NCBI RefSeq assembly: GCF_003112535.1
Contig: NZ_BEWA01000005.1
Location: forward strand, 44,024-108,023
Direction: 5' to 3'
DNA: 64,000 nt
Source of the DNA: Streptomyces rishiriensis
GTDB lineage: Bacteria; Actinomycetota; Actinomycetes; Streptomycetales; Streptomycetaceae
Position 1 is the stretch's first letter. Each line of letters starts with the position of its first letter. Shown in pieces: positions 26,001-32,735 of the stretch. The translations under genes and the position numbers were made by a program. The notes under the pieces were generated by a model. It searched no databases. It was given only the letters and a program-made list of their open reading frames with translations, and was not told where the DNA came from.

Positions 26001-27103
26001 CCGGCCGGAACCCGGTCGCGGAGCGCGGCATCGGTGACGACCACCGCGACGCCCGCGTCGCGCAGCAGTGTGGTCAGCCGGCCCGGCGGTACGGAGGGAT
26101 CGACCGGGAGCCAGGCGGCGCCGGCGTGGAGAGCGCCGAGGCAGGCGAGCACCCATCGTTTGTCGTCACGGGTCACGTAGACCGCGACCAGGTCCTCGGG
26201 CGCGAGGCCGGCGGCCGTGATCAGCCGGTGGCCGACCCGGGCGGCCTCCCGGGCGGTCTGGTCGTAGGTCAGGCTTCCCGCCGCGTCCACCAGCGCGATC
26301 CGGTCGGCGAAGCGCCGCCGGGCGTGGTCGAAGGCGGCGGTGAGTGTGGAGGGGCGGCGCGAGCGCGCGGTGCGGTTGGGCTCCTCGGTCACCGCGCGAA
26401 GTTCGGCGTCGGGCAGGGTGTGCCGTGCGGACAACGGAGCGTCCGGCGTGGTGAGCGCGGTCTCCAGCAACTCCTCCGCACCCCGGAGGACCCCCTCGAC
26501 GAGTCGCGTCTCGTGGCGGTCGGGGTCGTGGGCGGCGGTGAGGGTGCCGGCCGCAGAGAGTCTGAAGTGGACGTCCGCGGCGTCGGGGGCGTCCGCGCGG
26601 CCGACCCGGGCGGCGTCGTCCGGCTCCGCCTCCAACAGGATCGGCGGCGCGGTGCGGGCCGCCGGCCGGCTGCCCGCCGTCCGGGCCTCGGCGAGCGCGC
26701 GGTCGGCGACCCGGACCAGATCGGGCAGCGACCGGCCCGGATCCACGGTGAGCGACAGCTGCCGGACGCGGCCCCTGTCGTCCCGGACGGCGACCAGCAG
26801 ATCCGGTTCCGCGCAGTACCGGGCGACGGAGGCGAGCACCGCAGCGGCCAGGACCGTGCCGGCCGGCGCGCCGGTGTGCGCCACGCAGTCGTGCAGGGCC
26901 TTGACCGCCACCTCACCGAGGCGACGGACGACCCGTCGGCGTTCGGGCGGTGGGGTGGGTCCGGTGGCGACTGCGCGAGGCAGCGCTGTGGGAAGCGCCT
27001 GCGGCCCGGGGGGCGTCCGGGGCGGGCCGGACCGGGCGGCGACCTCACCGATCCGTTCCAGGAATCTGGCGCGCCGTTCTTCGAGGGTGATCTCCGGTTG
27101 CAT
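20045..27103 (-). CDS. NRPS, C(partial)-A-PCP-C-A-PCP-C
   Basis: A 2352-residue dimodular NRPS. Residues 1-250 resemble only the C-terminal half of a condensation domain with no HHxxxDG. A1 (about 255-760) has MYTSGSTGAPRAVLVEH and an altered GYGTTETTI; hand alignment to GrsA gives D-V-F-E-S-G-G-I-G-K, whose Glu at position 278 recalls ornithine codes. PCP1 has FFATGGDSIRA (Ser797). C1 has an intact HHMVADG (992-998). A2 (about 1350-1780) has D-A-L-W-G-G-C-T-N-K, which I cannot assign. PCP2 has FFTVGGNSYQ (Ser1856). The terminal C domain has HHAAADA (2048-2054), with Gly replaced by Ala. There is no epimerase or thioesterase domain. A1 is the best candidate to load the diamino acid from the AmCP pathway. 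Confidence 0.94.
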   Translation of the reverse strand: MQPEITLEERRARFLERIGEVAARSGPPRTPPGPQALPTALPRAVATGPTPPPERRRVVRRLGEVAVKALHDCVAHTGAPAGTVLAAAVLASVARYCAEPDLLVAVRDDRGRVRQLSLTVDPGRSLPDLVRVADRALAEARTAGSRPAARTAPPILLEAEPDDAARVGRADAPDAADVHFRLSAAGTLTAAHDPDRHETRLVEGVLRGAEELLETALTTPDAPLSARHTLPDAELRAVTEEPNRTARSRRPSTLTAAFDHARRRFADRIALVDAAGSLTYDQTAREAARVGHRLITAAGLAPEDLVAVYVTRDDKRWVLACLGALHAGAAWLPVDPSVPPGRLTTLLRDAGVAVVVTDAALRDRVPAGDWSVVDLDAHDADADADAAPVAPASTDPRQLAYAMYTSGSTGAPRAVLVEHDSAVNFVESLQRLFELTAEDRMLQYASPGFDVSVFEIFCALLSGSSLHMIGDDDRRSVEGLTRALTEGGITVAELPPALLELLDPDSVPSLRLVSVGGEPFSGRLTTRWSRDHRFVNGYGTTETTIGVIYKECTGRWRSSPPIGLPVDNHQAYILDDELRPVPPGAVGELFVGGAGVARGYLGQAGRTAERFIPDPFRPGGRMYRTGDLARWSAEDDIVFLGRRDRQVKVRGQRVELGEIEAALTGTAEVSAAVVADVDSTLVGYLVPAAGHRPDPDRIRRRLADRLPAYMVPPLLVEVERIPITASGKVDLAALAAHHPSGCASAPALRPEPAAGPGGFAEGTTDLVLRIAQQGYAALLPGASVTGDTNFFATGGDSIRAIRLLSWVRETFGVEIPMSRFFRNSTPEALAAAIERHRQAGNDATSGIAPPPSASPAPLDDESGAPLSSAQHRLWFLDQLRPGDPTYNVIEVFRLHGELDGDALRRALHELVVRHEILRTRYVATDGVPRQVVDPQPTAELAVRDLTDVPEEDLDALLAAEAARPFDLSTGPLIRATLVRRGPREHVLAWVVHHMVADGRATEVLFSELSELYGSFRRGLPCDLPPVRLRFRDYARRQRAALDGEAHRDSLAYWRERLTGAPAQPELPTDRTRPAHPTGRGGTLYFDLPAGTGAALTAFTGRKGVTSFMTLLAAFFALLSRYGRDKDVVVGTPFANRGLREVEDLVGFLVNTVPLRADCSGDPAFTELLRQVTETTLEAADHSEVPFEELVSSLGVARDAGLNPLVQVLFQVIDAPEDRLSLDGADATKIPVEERTAAFDLVLELRIGRQGRLTGRINYSADLFDRETVVRMAGHYQNLLTSALEAPERRLSELGMLAPAERLDLLGTFNKTVSTPVDTITAVVERRAASSGAAVALSGPAGELTYAELNTAANRLAHHLTGLGVGPDVVVALCLPPSADLVVAMLGVLKAGGAYLPLDPGHPAERMRQLLADCGADIAVSHGAAREKLPPGLAHLVDLYDDRALIDSRPTHNPAGADPDHLAYVMYTSGSTGRPKGVAVPHHALVRLVLGCDQSPVGPGDTFLMAQPTNFDASNLDIWLPLAHGARIAVPDERPIDPAEFGAAVRRHRVTVVWLTAALAQLIIDTDPYLFTGVRQLGIGGQAPSVPHLRRLLQALPGLRLLNCYGPTESTTNATLHHIASLPAEDAVSVPLGRPIGDTRLYVVGVNDELLPVGVPGELWIGGRGLARGYLGAPGMTADRFVPDPFGPAGQRVYRTGDIVRRLPDGSVDFLGRDDEQVKIRGYRIEPEEVATALRRHPAVRDAHVLRHGRGPAAELTAYVVAAADAVDLDDVVRHARLQLPDFMVPATVMPVDELPLSANGKVDRTRLPEPRRSRSDRAGRSPRTEPERAVHAVWAEVLGRDDFGVDDDFFTVGGNSYQAAQVVARLRTALGADLTLRTFFEHRRITELASALATAPAPADGGIAPVVPRPAGEPAPLSVDQQRLWFLDQLRPGGADYNVPMNLWLHGRLDTRALRSALREVVTRHEVLRSRLVLGEDRRPVQVAESAAVFEMSETDLSRLPAAEARTRAEAAAVAAAREPIRLDRAPLIRAELLRVGPEEHLLSLVLHHAAADAESFRLLFAEVKHLYGKQSAGQPGTLEALPVQYADYALWQRRRTAAVERLDLDHWRGRLADLPVLELPTDRPRPRVRSGAGSRYRADLLDPADSRRLAALAQAHGVTTFMVLLAALQITLGRLSGQEDFGVGTPVSLRSRPELTPLIGFFVNTLVLRADLSGAPSFAELLERTRETALAAYAHREVPFDRLVEKLLPSRSLGRTPLIDVVFSVDDTTGAAPELPGLTAEVIDVDTGTAKFDLDVAVIRRGDALACAVEFSTDVFIESTVRRLVDDFGRTLRGVLADPQARLPELRGDRP

Positions 27104-27181
27104 CTGGCCACTTCCTTCGCGCAGGGTTCAGCGCGGGTTCACGCATGGCGCGGCGCGAACCCCACGAAAGCCTGACGGTGC

Positions 27182-27478
27182 TCAGCCGGTGACAGTGCCC
27201 GAGTCGACGGATTTGGCGGTGGACTCGTCGATGACCGACGCGAGTTCACGGACCGTCGAGTGCTCGAAGATGAGCGAGAGGGGGAACTCGACGCCCCACA
27301 CGTCCCGCAACCTGTAAGTGACCAGCGTGGCAAACATGGAGTGGCCGCCGACGGCGAAAAAGTTGTCGTCCGGTCCGAAGTGATCGTGCTGCAGAACCTC
27401 GGACCAGATATCCGCCACGCGAGACTCGGTCGGGGTCAGCTCGTTCGTTTCGGCGTTCAGCAAGACGTTCTCCCCCAT
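27182..27478 (-). CDS. Stand-alone peptidyl carrier protein
   Basis: A 98-residue PCP. It contains LTPTESRVADIWSEVL, the phosphopantetheine site FFAVGGHSMFATL and FEHSTVRELASVI. The ATG at 27478 gives the size expected of a free carrier; a GTG at 27571 would add 31 residues of odd composition, and neither has a clear ribosome binding site, so the start is uncertain. It lies 78 bp upstream of the dimodular NRPS on the same strand and back to back with the radical SAM gene. It may carry an amino acid for tailoring by the dehydrogenase pair or the radical SAM enzyme before handover. That role is inference. Confidence 0.85.
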   Translation of the reverse strand: MGENVLLNAETNELTPTESRVADIWSEVLQHDHFGPDDNFFAVGGHSMFATLVTYRLRDVWGVEFPLSLIFEHSTVRELASVIDESTAKSVDSGTVTG

Positions 27479-27662
27479 GAGTTGACCGGTGTCGAATCTC
27501 GACAGCAGGTGCTGAAGATCGGCATCGGAGGCACATCGTACGTCACGAAGTCGCAACGCGCGGGAACACACTAGCGAATTCCGCGGGCTCGGGAACGAAG
27601 ACCTGATCGGACCCTCCTGCGGTACATCGGTTTTCGGCCAACTATCCTGCCCATGAAGAGAC

Positions 27663-27692
27663 TTGACCGGAACGAGCCGGTGTGCATAGCCT
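27663..27692 (+). promoter_or_regulatory. Putative promoter of the radical SAM gene
   Basis: TTGACC (27663-27668), an 18-nt spacer and TAGCCT (27687-27692). Hexamers and spacing match the promoter of the AmCP operon at 5245-5274 except for one -10 base. The leader to the GTG at 27827 is about 125 nt. Confidence 0.45.
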
Positions 27693-27826
27693 CAAGCAGG
27701 CGTTCGGCTTAACGGGGGGAAGGGGCAACCGGTGGCTGGTTTTAGCGTACCCGAATTCGGGTGACTTCCCCGCACCTCATCTGGAGCATCACTCGAGAGC
27801 CACCCCCCTTTCCGAGAGGTTTCCCT

Positions 27827-29674
27827 GTGCTTCGCGTTGCTTTCGTCAACATGCCTTTCGCCGACTGGAACCGTCCGTCGTTCGCGCTGAGCCAACTCGC
27901 CGGCCTGATCGGCAAGGAATACACGGAACGGGCCACCGCCGAGGTGCACTACCTCAATGTCGATTTCGCCAAGTATTTCGGCGTCGACACCTACGAGGCG
28001 ATATCCGGCGACATGACGCACCTCTACAGCGGCGTGGGAGAGTGGCTCTTCCGGCACATCGCTTTCCCGGACGAGCCCGACAACTCCGAGAGCTACTTCG
28101 GCCGGTTCTACCGCGAGCCCGCATGGGAATCCTTCCGGGAGGACCTCAAACAGCGACGCGAGGGCATCGAAGCGTTCCTGGCCGGGCTCATCGACCGCTA
28201 CGACCTTGCTTCCGCGGACGTCGTCGGACTCACCACGATGTTCGCGCAGACCGTGCCGGCCATCGCCCTCGCAAAGATGATTAAGGACCGGAACCCCGAG
28301 GCGGTGATCCTGCTCGGCGGGTCGAACGTCGAGACCACCATGGGTGCCGTCCTGGCGGCCGAAGTGCCGTGCCTGGACTACGTCTTCTCGGGGCCCAGCC
28401 TGGTGAGCTTCGGGCAGTTCCTCGACCACCTGCTGGCCGGCCGGAAAACCGACATGCCCCAGATCCAGGGCGTCATCAGCCGCGCGAACTGCATGCTCCC
28501 GCAGGTCCGCATGGGCGTCGGCCGGGACCGGGACATCAACGACTACGTACCACTCGACTACGACGGCTTCGTCGCCGCCATGCGGAACGCCGAGGAGGTC
28601 GTGGCAGAGGGGAAGCTCGAACCCACGCTGTTCTTCGAAACCTCGCGAGGCTGCTGGTGGGGTGCGCGCAGCCACTGCACGTTCTGCGGACTGAACGACG
28701 AGACCATCGGATTCCGGCAGATGGACCCCGATCTGGCGGTGCGCCAGTTCGAGTGGCTCTTCTCGTTCCACCCGGAGTTCAAGAACTACATGTGCACCGA
28801 CTACATCCTGCCGCGCAACTACCCGACCGAGGTCTTCCCGAGGATCGACGCCCCGGACGACGCGTCCGTCTTCTACGAGATCAAGGTTCCGGTCAGCGTG
28901 CCCCACATGCAGGCGCTCGCCAAGGCCCGGGTGAACCGGGTGCAGGCAGGCATCGAGGCCGTCAACAGCCAGATGCTGAAGCAGCTGGGCAAGGGCACCA
29001 CGGCCTTCCAGAGTCTGCAGTTCATGAAGCTCTGCCTGCAGTACGGGGTCCATCCGGAATGGAACCTGCTGGTCGGCGCACCCCAGGAGCCCGAGGAGAT
29101 GTACTCCAAATACGAGCGGGACTTCCCCGCCCTGGTGCACCTCACGCCGCCGACCGGAGCCTTCTTCATCCGCTTCGACCGCTTCAGCCCCTACTTCAAC
29201 CAGCGGCTCGACTACGGCCTCGACCTGCGCCCGATGGACTTCTACCCGCTGGTCTTTCCCTTCGAGCCGCAGCAACTGGATCAGCTGGCCTACTTCTTCT
29301 CCGACCACGGCCCCGCCCCGTACGCCGTGACGGCGCTGAAGTGGTACCCCACCCTCCAGCGTGTGGTGGCCGACTGGCAGGCCCGCTGGGATGGCGCCGA
29401 GCGCCCCCGGCTGGCGCTCGTGCAGGACGGTGACAAGACCTTCATCGAGGACACCCGCCTCGGCACGGCGCAGCGGATTCCCGTCGACGCGCACATGATG
29501 TCCCTGCTGCGGGCGCTGAACGCGCCCAGGCGTTTGGACCAGCTGACCACGCCGGACGGGATGTCGGAAACCGAACTGAGCGAGATGCTTGACCTGCTGC
29601 GGCGCCACCGCATCCTGTTCGAGGAGGACGGGCGGTTCCTCAGCCTGGTCACGGGTGTGGAAGCCGCCTCATAG
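27827..29674 (+). CDS. B12-binding radical SAM enzyme, RiPP-maturation type
   Basis: A 615-residue protein from a GTG with GAGAGG 6-7 nt upstream; the longer frame from 27761 lacks a site. The N-terminal half (about 1-215) is a cobalamin-binding-like domain with VVGLTTMFAQTVPAIALA and VILLGGSNVETTMG. The radical SAM motif is ETSRGCWWGARSHCTFCGLN with Cys276, Cys284 and Cys287. The CX7CX2C spacing is unlike the canonical CX3CX2C and typical of the RiPP maturation radical SAM 1 / C-methyltransferase family. The C-terminus (about 500-615) has a small winged-helix-like region. No precursor peptide of recognised type lies next to it. It may methylate or otherwise modify a carrier-bound residue, or act on an unnoticed peptide. 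Confidence 0.88.
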   Translation: MLRVAFVNMPFADWNRPSFALSQLAGLIGKEYTERATAEVHYLNVDFAKYFGVDTYEAISGDMTHLYSGVGEWLFRHIAFPDEPDNSESYFGRFYREPAWESFREDLKQRREGIEAFLAGLIDRYDLASADVVGLTTMFAQTVPAIALAKMIKDRNPEAVILLGGSNVETTMGAVLAAEVPCLDYVFSGPSLVSFGQFLDHLLAGRKTDMPQIQGVISRANCMLPQVRMGVGRDRDINDYVPLDYDGFVAAMRNAEEVVAEGKLEPTLFFETSRGCWWGARSHCTFCGLNDETIGFRQMDPDLAVRQFEWLFSFHPEFKNYMCTDYILPRNYPTEVFPRIDAPDDASVFYEIKVPVSVPHMQALAKARVNRVQAGIEAVNSQMLKQLGKGTTAFQSLQFMKLCLQYGVHPEWNLLVGAPQEPEEMYSKYERDFPALVHLTPPTGAFFIRFDRFSPYFNQRLDYGLDLRPMDFYPLVFPFEPQQLDQLAYFFSDHGPAPYAVTALKWYPTLQRVVADWQARWDGAERPRLALVQDGDKTFIEDTRLGTAQRIPVDAHMMSLLRALNAPRRLDQLTTPDGMSETELSEMLDLLRRHRILFEEDGRFLSLVTGVEAAS

Positions 29675-29721
29675 CCGGGGATCCGGTGTGAAGAGAAGTC
29701 CTGAGGACACATGGAGCGAGG

Positions 29722-31041
29722 GTGGCGGAAGTGAACAGCACGGGCGGGCCGGAGCGCGCCGTACCGAGGGCCGACGTCGCGTCGCCGGCTCCGACACCGG
29801 TGGGCGACGAGACCTGGCCCCACTTCGGCCGCCTCTGGCTGGCCAGCGCCGTCTCCGCACTGGGGGACGGTGTACGCAACGCGGCGTTACCCCTGCTGGC
29901 CTTCTCGTTCACCGACAACCCGGTGCTCTTGTCGCTGACCACCATCGTGACCGCCCTCGGGATGATGATGGCGCCGATCGGCGGGGTGTGGGCGGACATC
30001 TTCGACCGGCGGGCCCTGCTCATCGCGATCGATGTGTGCCGGTTCGCCGTCGTCGGGCTGATCGCCCTTGGCGTCCTGACCGACACGCTCAGTCTCGTCT
30101 TCGTGTACATCGCGGCGGCGGTGCTCGGCATGGGCGAGTCCGTCTTCCTGGTCACGGCCCAGGCCTTCCTGCCGAAGGTCGTGCCGGCAGAGCGGATGAC
30201 GACGGCCAACGGCCGGCTGCACGCGGTGCAGGTGGTGCTGCGTGACAGCATCGGGCAGCCGCTGGGCGGTGTGCTGTTCGCCCTCACCGCTGCGGCTCCC
30301 TTCCTCCTCGACGGCGCCTCGTTCCTGCTCGGGGTGATGCTGCTGCTGTTCCCGTTCCTTCGGACGCTGCGGACCGATCCGAGCGGGCCGCGGACCGGCT
30401 GGTGGCCGATGGTCCGCGAGGGCCTCAGCTACCTGCGCGCGGACCCCCTGCTGATGCGGCTGGCCCTGGTGCTCGGCACGCTGAACTTCTTCACCATGAG
30501 CCTCGGCGTCCTCATGGTCCTCTACGTCGTCCAGTGGCTGCACCTGCCGGAGAGTGCGTACGGATTCTTCCTCGCCGCCAACGCGCTCGGCGGGGTCGTC
30601 GGCGGGCTGGGCAGCGACTGGGTGCGGCGGAGAATCGGCGTCCTCCCCGGCGCCGTGGCCGCTCTCGCCATCATGGGCGTCTCCTGCCTGCTCCTCGGCG
30701 GCACCCGCGTGTCCATCGTCGCCGCCGTCGCGTTCGCAGCCGTCGGATTCGGCATCGCCACCTGGCAGACACTGATCACCGCGTTCCGGCAGACCACCAT
30801 CCCGACGGACATCCTGGGCCGCGTGAACGGGGCGTTCCGTCTGCTGTCGGTGTGCGTCTCGCCGTTCGGCGCGATCACCGCCGGCGTCGTCGCCAAGTAC
30901 ACGGAGGTCAACGTCCCGATCCTGGTGTCGGGAGTCGGCATCCTCGCCCTCACGGCGATCAGCGGCGGGCCCCTGCTGCGCATGGGTGCGGAACAGCCGG
31001 CGGCCCCACGCCCCCGTCCTCGGTCAGCTCCCCGCAGATGA
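29722..31041 (+). CDS. MFS transporter, likely product exporter
   Basis: A 439-residue major facilitator of the EntS/MFS_3 type. About 12 membrane segments are visible, beginning LWLASAVSALGDGVRNAALPLLAF, with GGVWADIFDRRALL as the loop 2-3 motif. The N-terminus (about 35 residues) and C-terminus (APRPRPRSAPRR) are cytoplasmic and polar. The GTG at 29722 follows GGAGCGAGG; a second GTG at 29731 is possible. It follows the radical SAM gene by 47 bp on the same strand and is the last gene with a cluster-like role. It probably exports the product and provides self-protection. Confidence 0.87.
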   Translation: MAEVNSTGGPERAVPRADVASPAPTPVGDETWPHFGRLWLASAVSALGDGVRNAALPLLAFSFTDNPVLLSLTTIVTALGMMMAPIGGVWADIFDRRALLIAIDVCRFAVVGLIALGVLTDTLSLVFVYIAAAVLGMGESVFLVTAQAFLPKVVPAERMTTANGRLHAVQVVLRDSIGQPLGGVLFALTAAAPFLLDGASFLLGVMLLLFPFLRTLRTDPSGPRTGWWPMVREGLSYLRADPLLMRLALVLGTLNFFTMSLGVLMVLYVVQWLHLPESAYGFFLAANALGGVVGGLGSDWVRRRIGVLPGAVAALAIMGVSCLLLGGTRVSIVAAVAFAAVGFGIATWQTLITAFRQTTIPTDILGRVNGAFRLLSVCVSPFGAITAGVVAKYTEVNVPILVSGVGILALTAISGGPLLRMGAEQPAAPRPRPRSAPRR

Positions 31042-31158
31042 CCTTCGCCTCCGTAAGACCGACAGGACGCAGCGGTCAGCGCTGAACGACGCTCGCCTAT
31101 CGCCCGCGGCCTGGGCGGCGTCCCCTCGACATGGTGGCCGCACGCATAGCCGACCCTC

Positions 31159-31208
31159 GAACTATGTCGCCCCACCACATGTGCGTCTGACCTGCGTGTT
31201 TCTACGGT
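31159..31208 (+). promoter_or_regulatory. Activator-type promoter of the MHS transporter
   Basis: GAACTATG (31159-31166), 7 nt, ACCACATG (31174-31181), 21 nt, then TACGGT (31203-31208) as -10. The same two blocks with identical internal spacing precede the 3-hydroxybutyrate dehydrogenase gene. No good -35 hexamer is present, as expected for an activator-dependent promoter. The PucR-type regulator between the two genes is the obvious candidate. Confidence 0.65.
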
Positions 31209-31253
31209 GTGCCGACACCCACACGTTCCCACGCACACGAGGAAGTGGCGCAC

Positions 31254-32639
31254 ATGGCCTCCGCAGCATCCGCTCCCCTACCCCCCGCCAGCCTCAAGCG
31301 CATCGTCGCCGCGTCCCTCATCGGGACCACCATCGAGTGGTACGACTTCTTCCTCTACGGCTCCGCCGCCGCCCTCGTCTTCAACAAGCTGTTCTTCCCG
31401 GACTCGGATCCGCTCGTCGGGACGCTCCTGTCGTTCCTGACCTACGCCGTCGGGTTCGCCGCGCGGCCCCTTGGAGCGCTCGTCTTCGGGCACTACGGGG
31501 ACCGGCTCGGGCGCAAGAAACTCCTGGTGCTGAGCCTGCTGTTGATGGGTGGGGCGACCTTCGCGATCGGGCTGCTGCCGACCCATGCGACCGTCGGGGC
31601 CGCCGCGCCGGTGCTGCTGACCACGCTGCGGCTGATCCAGGGCTTCGCGCTCGGCGGCGAGTGGGGCGGGGCCGTTCTCCTGGTGTCCGAGCACGGAGAC
31701 GCGCGGCGGCGCGGGTTCTGGGCATCCTGGCCCCAGACCGGCGCGCCCGCGGGGCAGTTGCTCGCCACCGGCGTGCTCTCCCTGCTGACCGCCGTGCTCT
31801 CGGACGCAGCGTTCGCGTCCTGGGGCTGGCGGATCCCCTTCCTGCTCTCCGGGGTGCTCGTGATCGTCGGCCTGTGGATCCGGCTGTCCGTCGACGAATC
31901 GCCGGTGTTCCGGCGGGCGCTGGCTCAGGCCGAGGCTCGCAGGGCGGCGCGGACGGCGGACGCCGAGCAGCTGCCGCTGGTGTCCGTGCTGCGGTACCAC
32001 TGGCGTGACGTGCTGGTGGCGATGGGCGCGCGCATGGCGGAGAACATCTCCTACTACGTCATCACCGCGTTCATCCTCGTGTACGCGACCACCTCGGCCG
32101 GCGTCTCCAAGCAGACCGCGCTCAACGCCGTGCTCGTGGCGTCCGCCGTGCACTTCGCGGTGATCCCCGCCTGGGGCGCACTGTCCGACCGGATCGGGCG
32201 ACGGCCCGTGTACCTGTTCGGGGCGGTCGGCATCGGGCTCTGGATGTTCCCCTTCTTCTCGCTCGTCGACACGGGCGACTTCGGCAGCCTCGTGCTCGCC
32301 GTGACCGTGGGCCTGGTCCTGCACGGGGCGATGTACGCGCCCCAGGCCGCGTTCTTCTCCGAGATGTTCGCCACCCGCATGCGGTACTCGGGCGCGTCGA
32401 TCGGCGCTCAGTTCGCCTCGGTCGCGGCGGGCGCCCCGGCCCCGCTCATCGCCACCGCCCTGCTCGCCGACTACGACAGTTCCACGCCGATCGCCCTGTA
32501 CGTGATCGCCGCGGCCCTGTTGACGATCGTGGCCGTGGGAGTCGCCAAGGAGACACGGCACCGCGATCTGGCCGACGTCGAGGCCGCCACGGAACAGCAG
32601 GCCGAGCAGGCTCCCGCCGCGGACGCGCGCGCCGTCTGA
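31254..32639 (+). CDS. MHS-family MFS transporter
   Basis: A 461-residue proton symporter of the metabolite:H+ symporter family (ProP/KgtP/ShiA relatives). The family signature GTTIEWYDFFLYGSAAA is at the N-terminus, with GHYGDRLGRKKLLV and RLIQGFALGGEWGGAVLL typical of MHS members, and 12 hydrophobic segments. The ATG at 31254 has GAGGAAG about 8 nt upstream. A shared promoter element links it to the 3-hydroxybutyrate dehydrogenase gene, so uptake of a short hydroxy- or keto-acid is plausible. The substrate is inferred from co-regulation only. Confidence 0.88.
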   Translation: MASAASAPLPPASLKRIVAASLIGTTIEWYDFFLYGSAAALVFNKLFFPDSDPLVGTLLSFLTYAVGFAARPLGALVFGHYGDRLGRKKLLVLSLLLMGGATFAIGLLPTHATVGAAAPVLLTTLRLIQGFALGGEWGGAVLLVSEHGDARRRGFWASWPQTGAPAGQLLATGVLSLLTAVLSDAAFASWGWRIPFLLSGVLVIVGLWIRLSVDESPVFRRALAQAEARRAARTADAEQLPLVSVLRYHWRDVLVAMGARMAENISYYVITAFILVYATTSAGVSKQTALNAVLVASAVHFAVIPAWGALSDRIGRRPVYLFGAVGIGLWMFPFFSLVDTGDFGSLVLAVTVGLVLHGAMYAPQAAFFSEMFATRMRYSGASIGAQFASVAAGAPAPLIATALLADYDSSTPIALYVIAAALLTIVAVGVAKETRHRDLADVEAATEQQAEQAPAADARAV

Positions 32640-32735
32640 TCCCGTCCGACGGGGGCCGGGGCGACGGGAGCGCGGGCGACGAGGGCGGGAGCGCGTGTGT
32701 CGGCGGCCTCGGGGCGGATGGCGTCCGTCCGACGG

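Noticed and set aside
27479..27826. RiPP precursor peptide for the radical SAM enzyme
   Set aside because: Only a ten-codon frame and an out-of-frame longer one were found; neither has a leader/core pattern.
27682..28284. 200-codon frame with a TTA codon (possible bldA control)
   Set aside because: Overlaps the radical SAM gene in another frame and has no family features, so the TTA is not informative.
32641..32656. CCCGT-CCG-ACGGG hairpin after the MHS gene as terminator
   Set aside because: Five-base stem with a three-base loop is too weak in DNA of this GC content to call.
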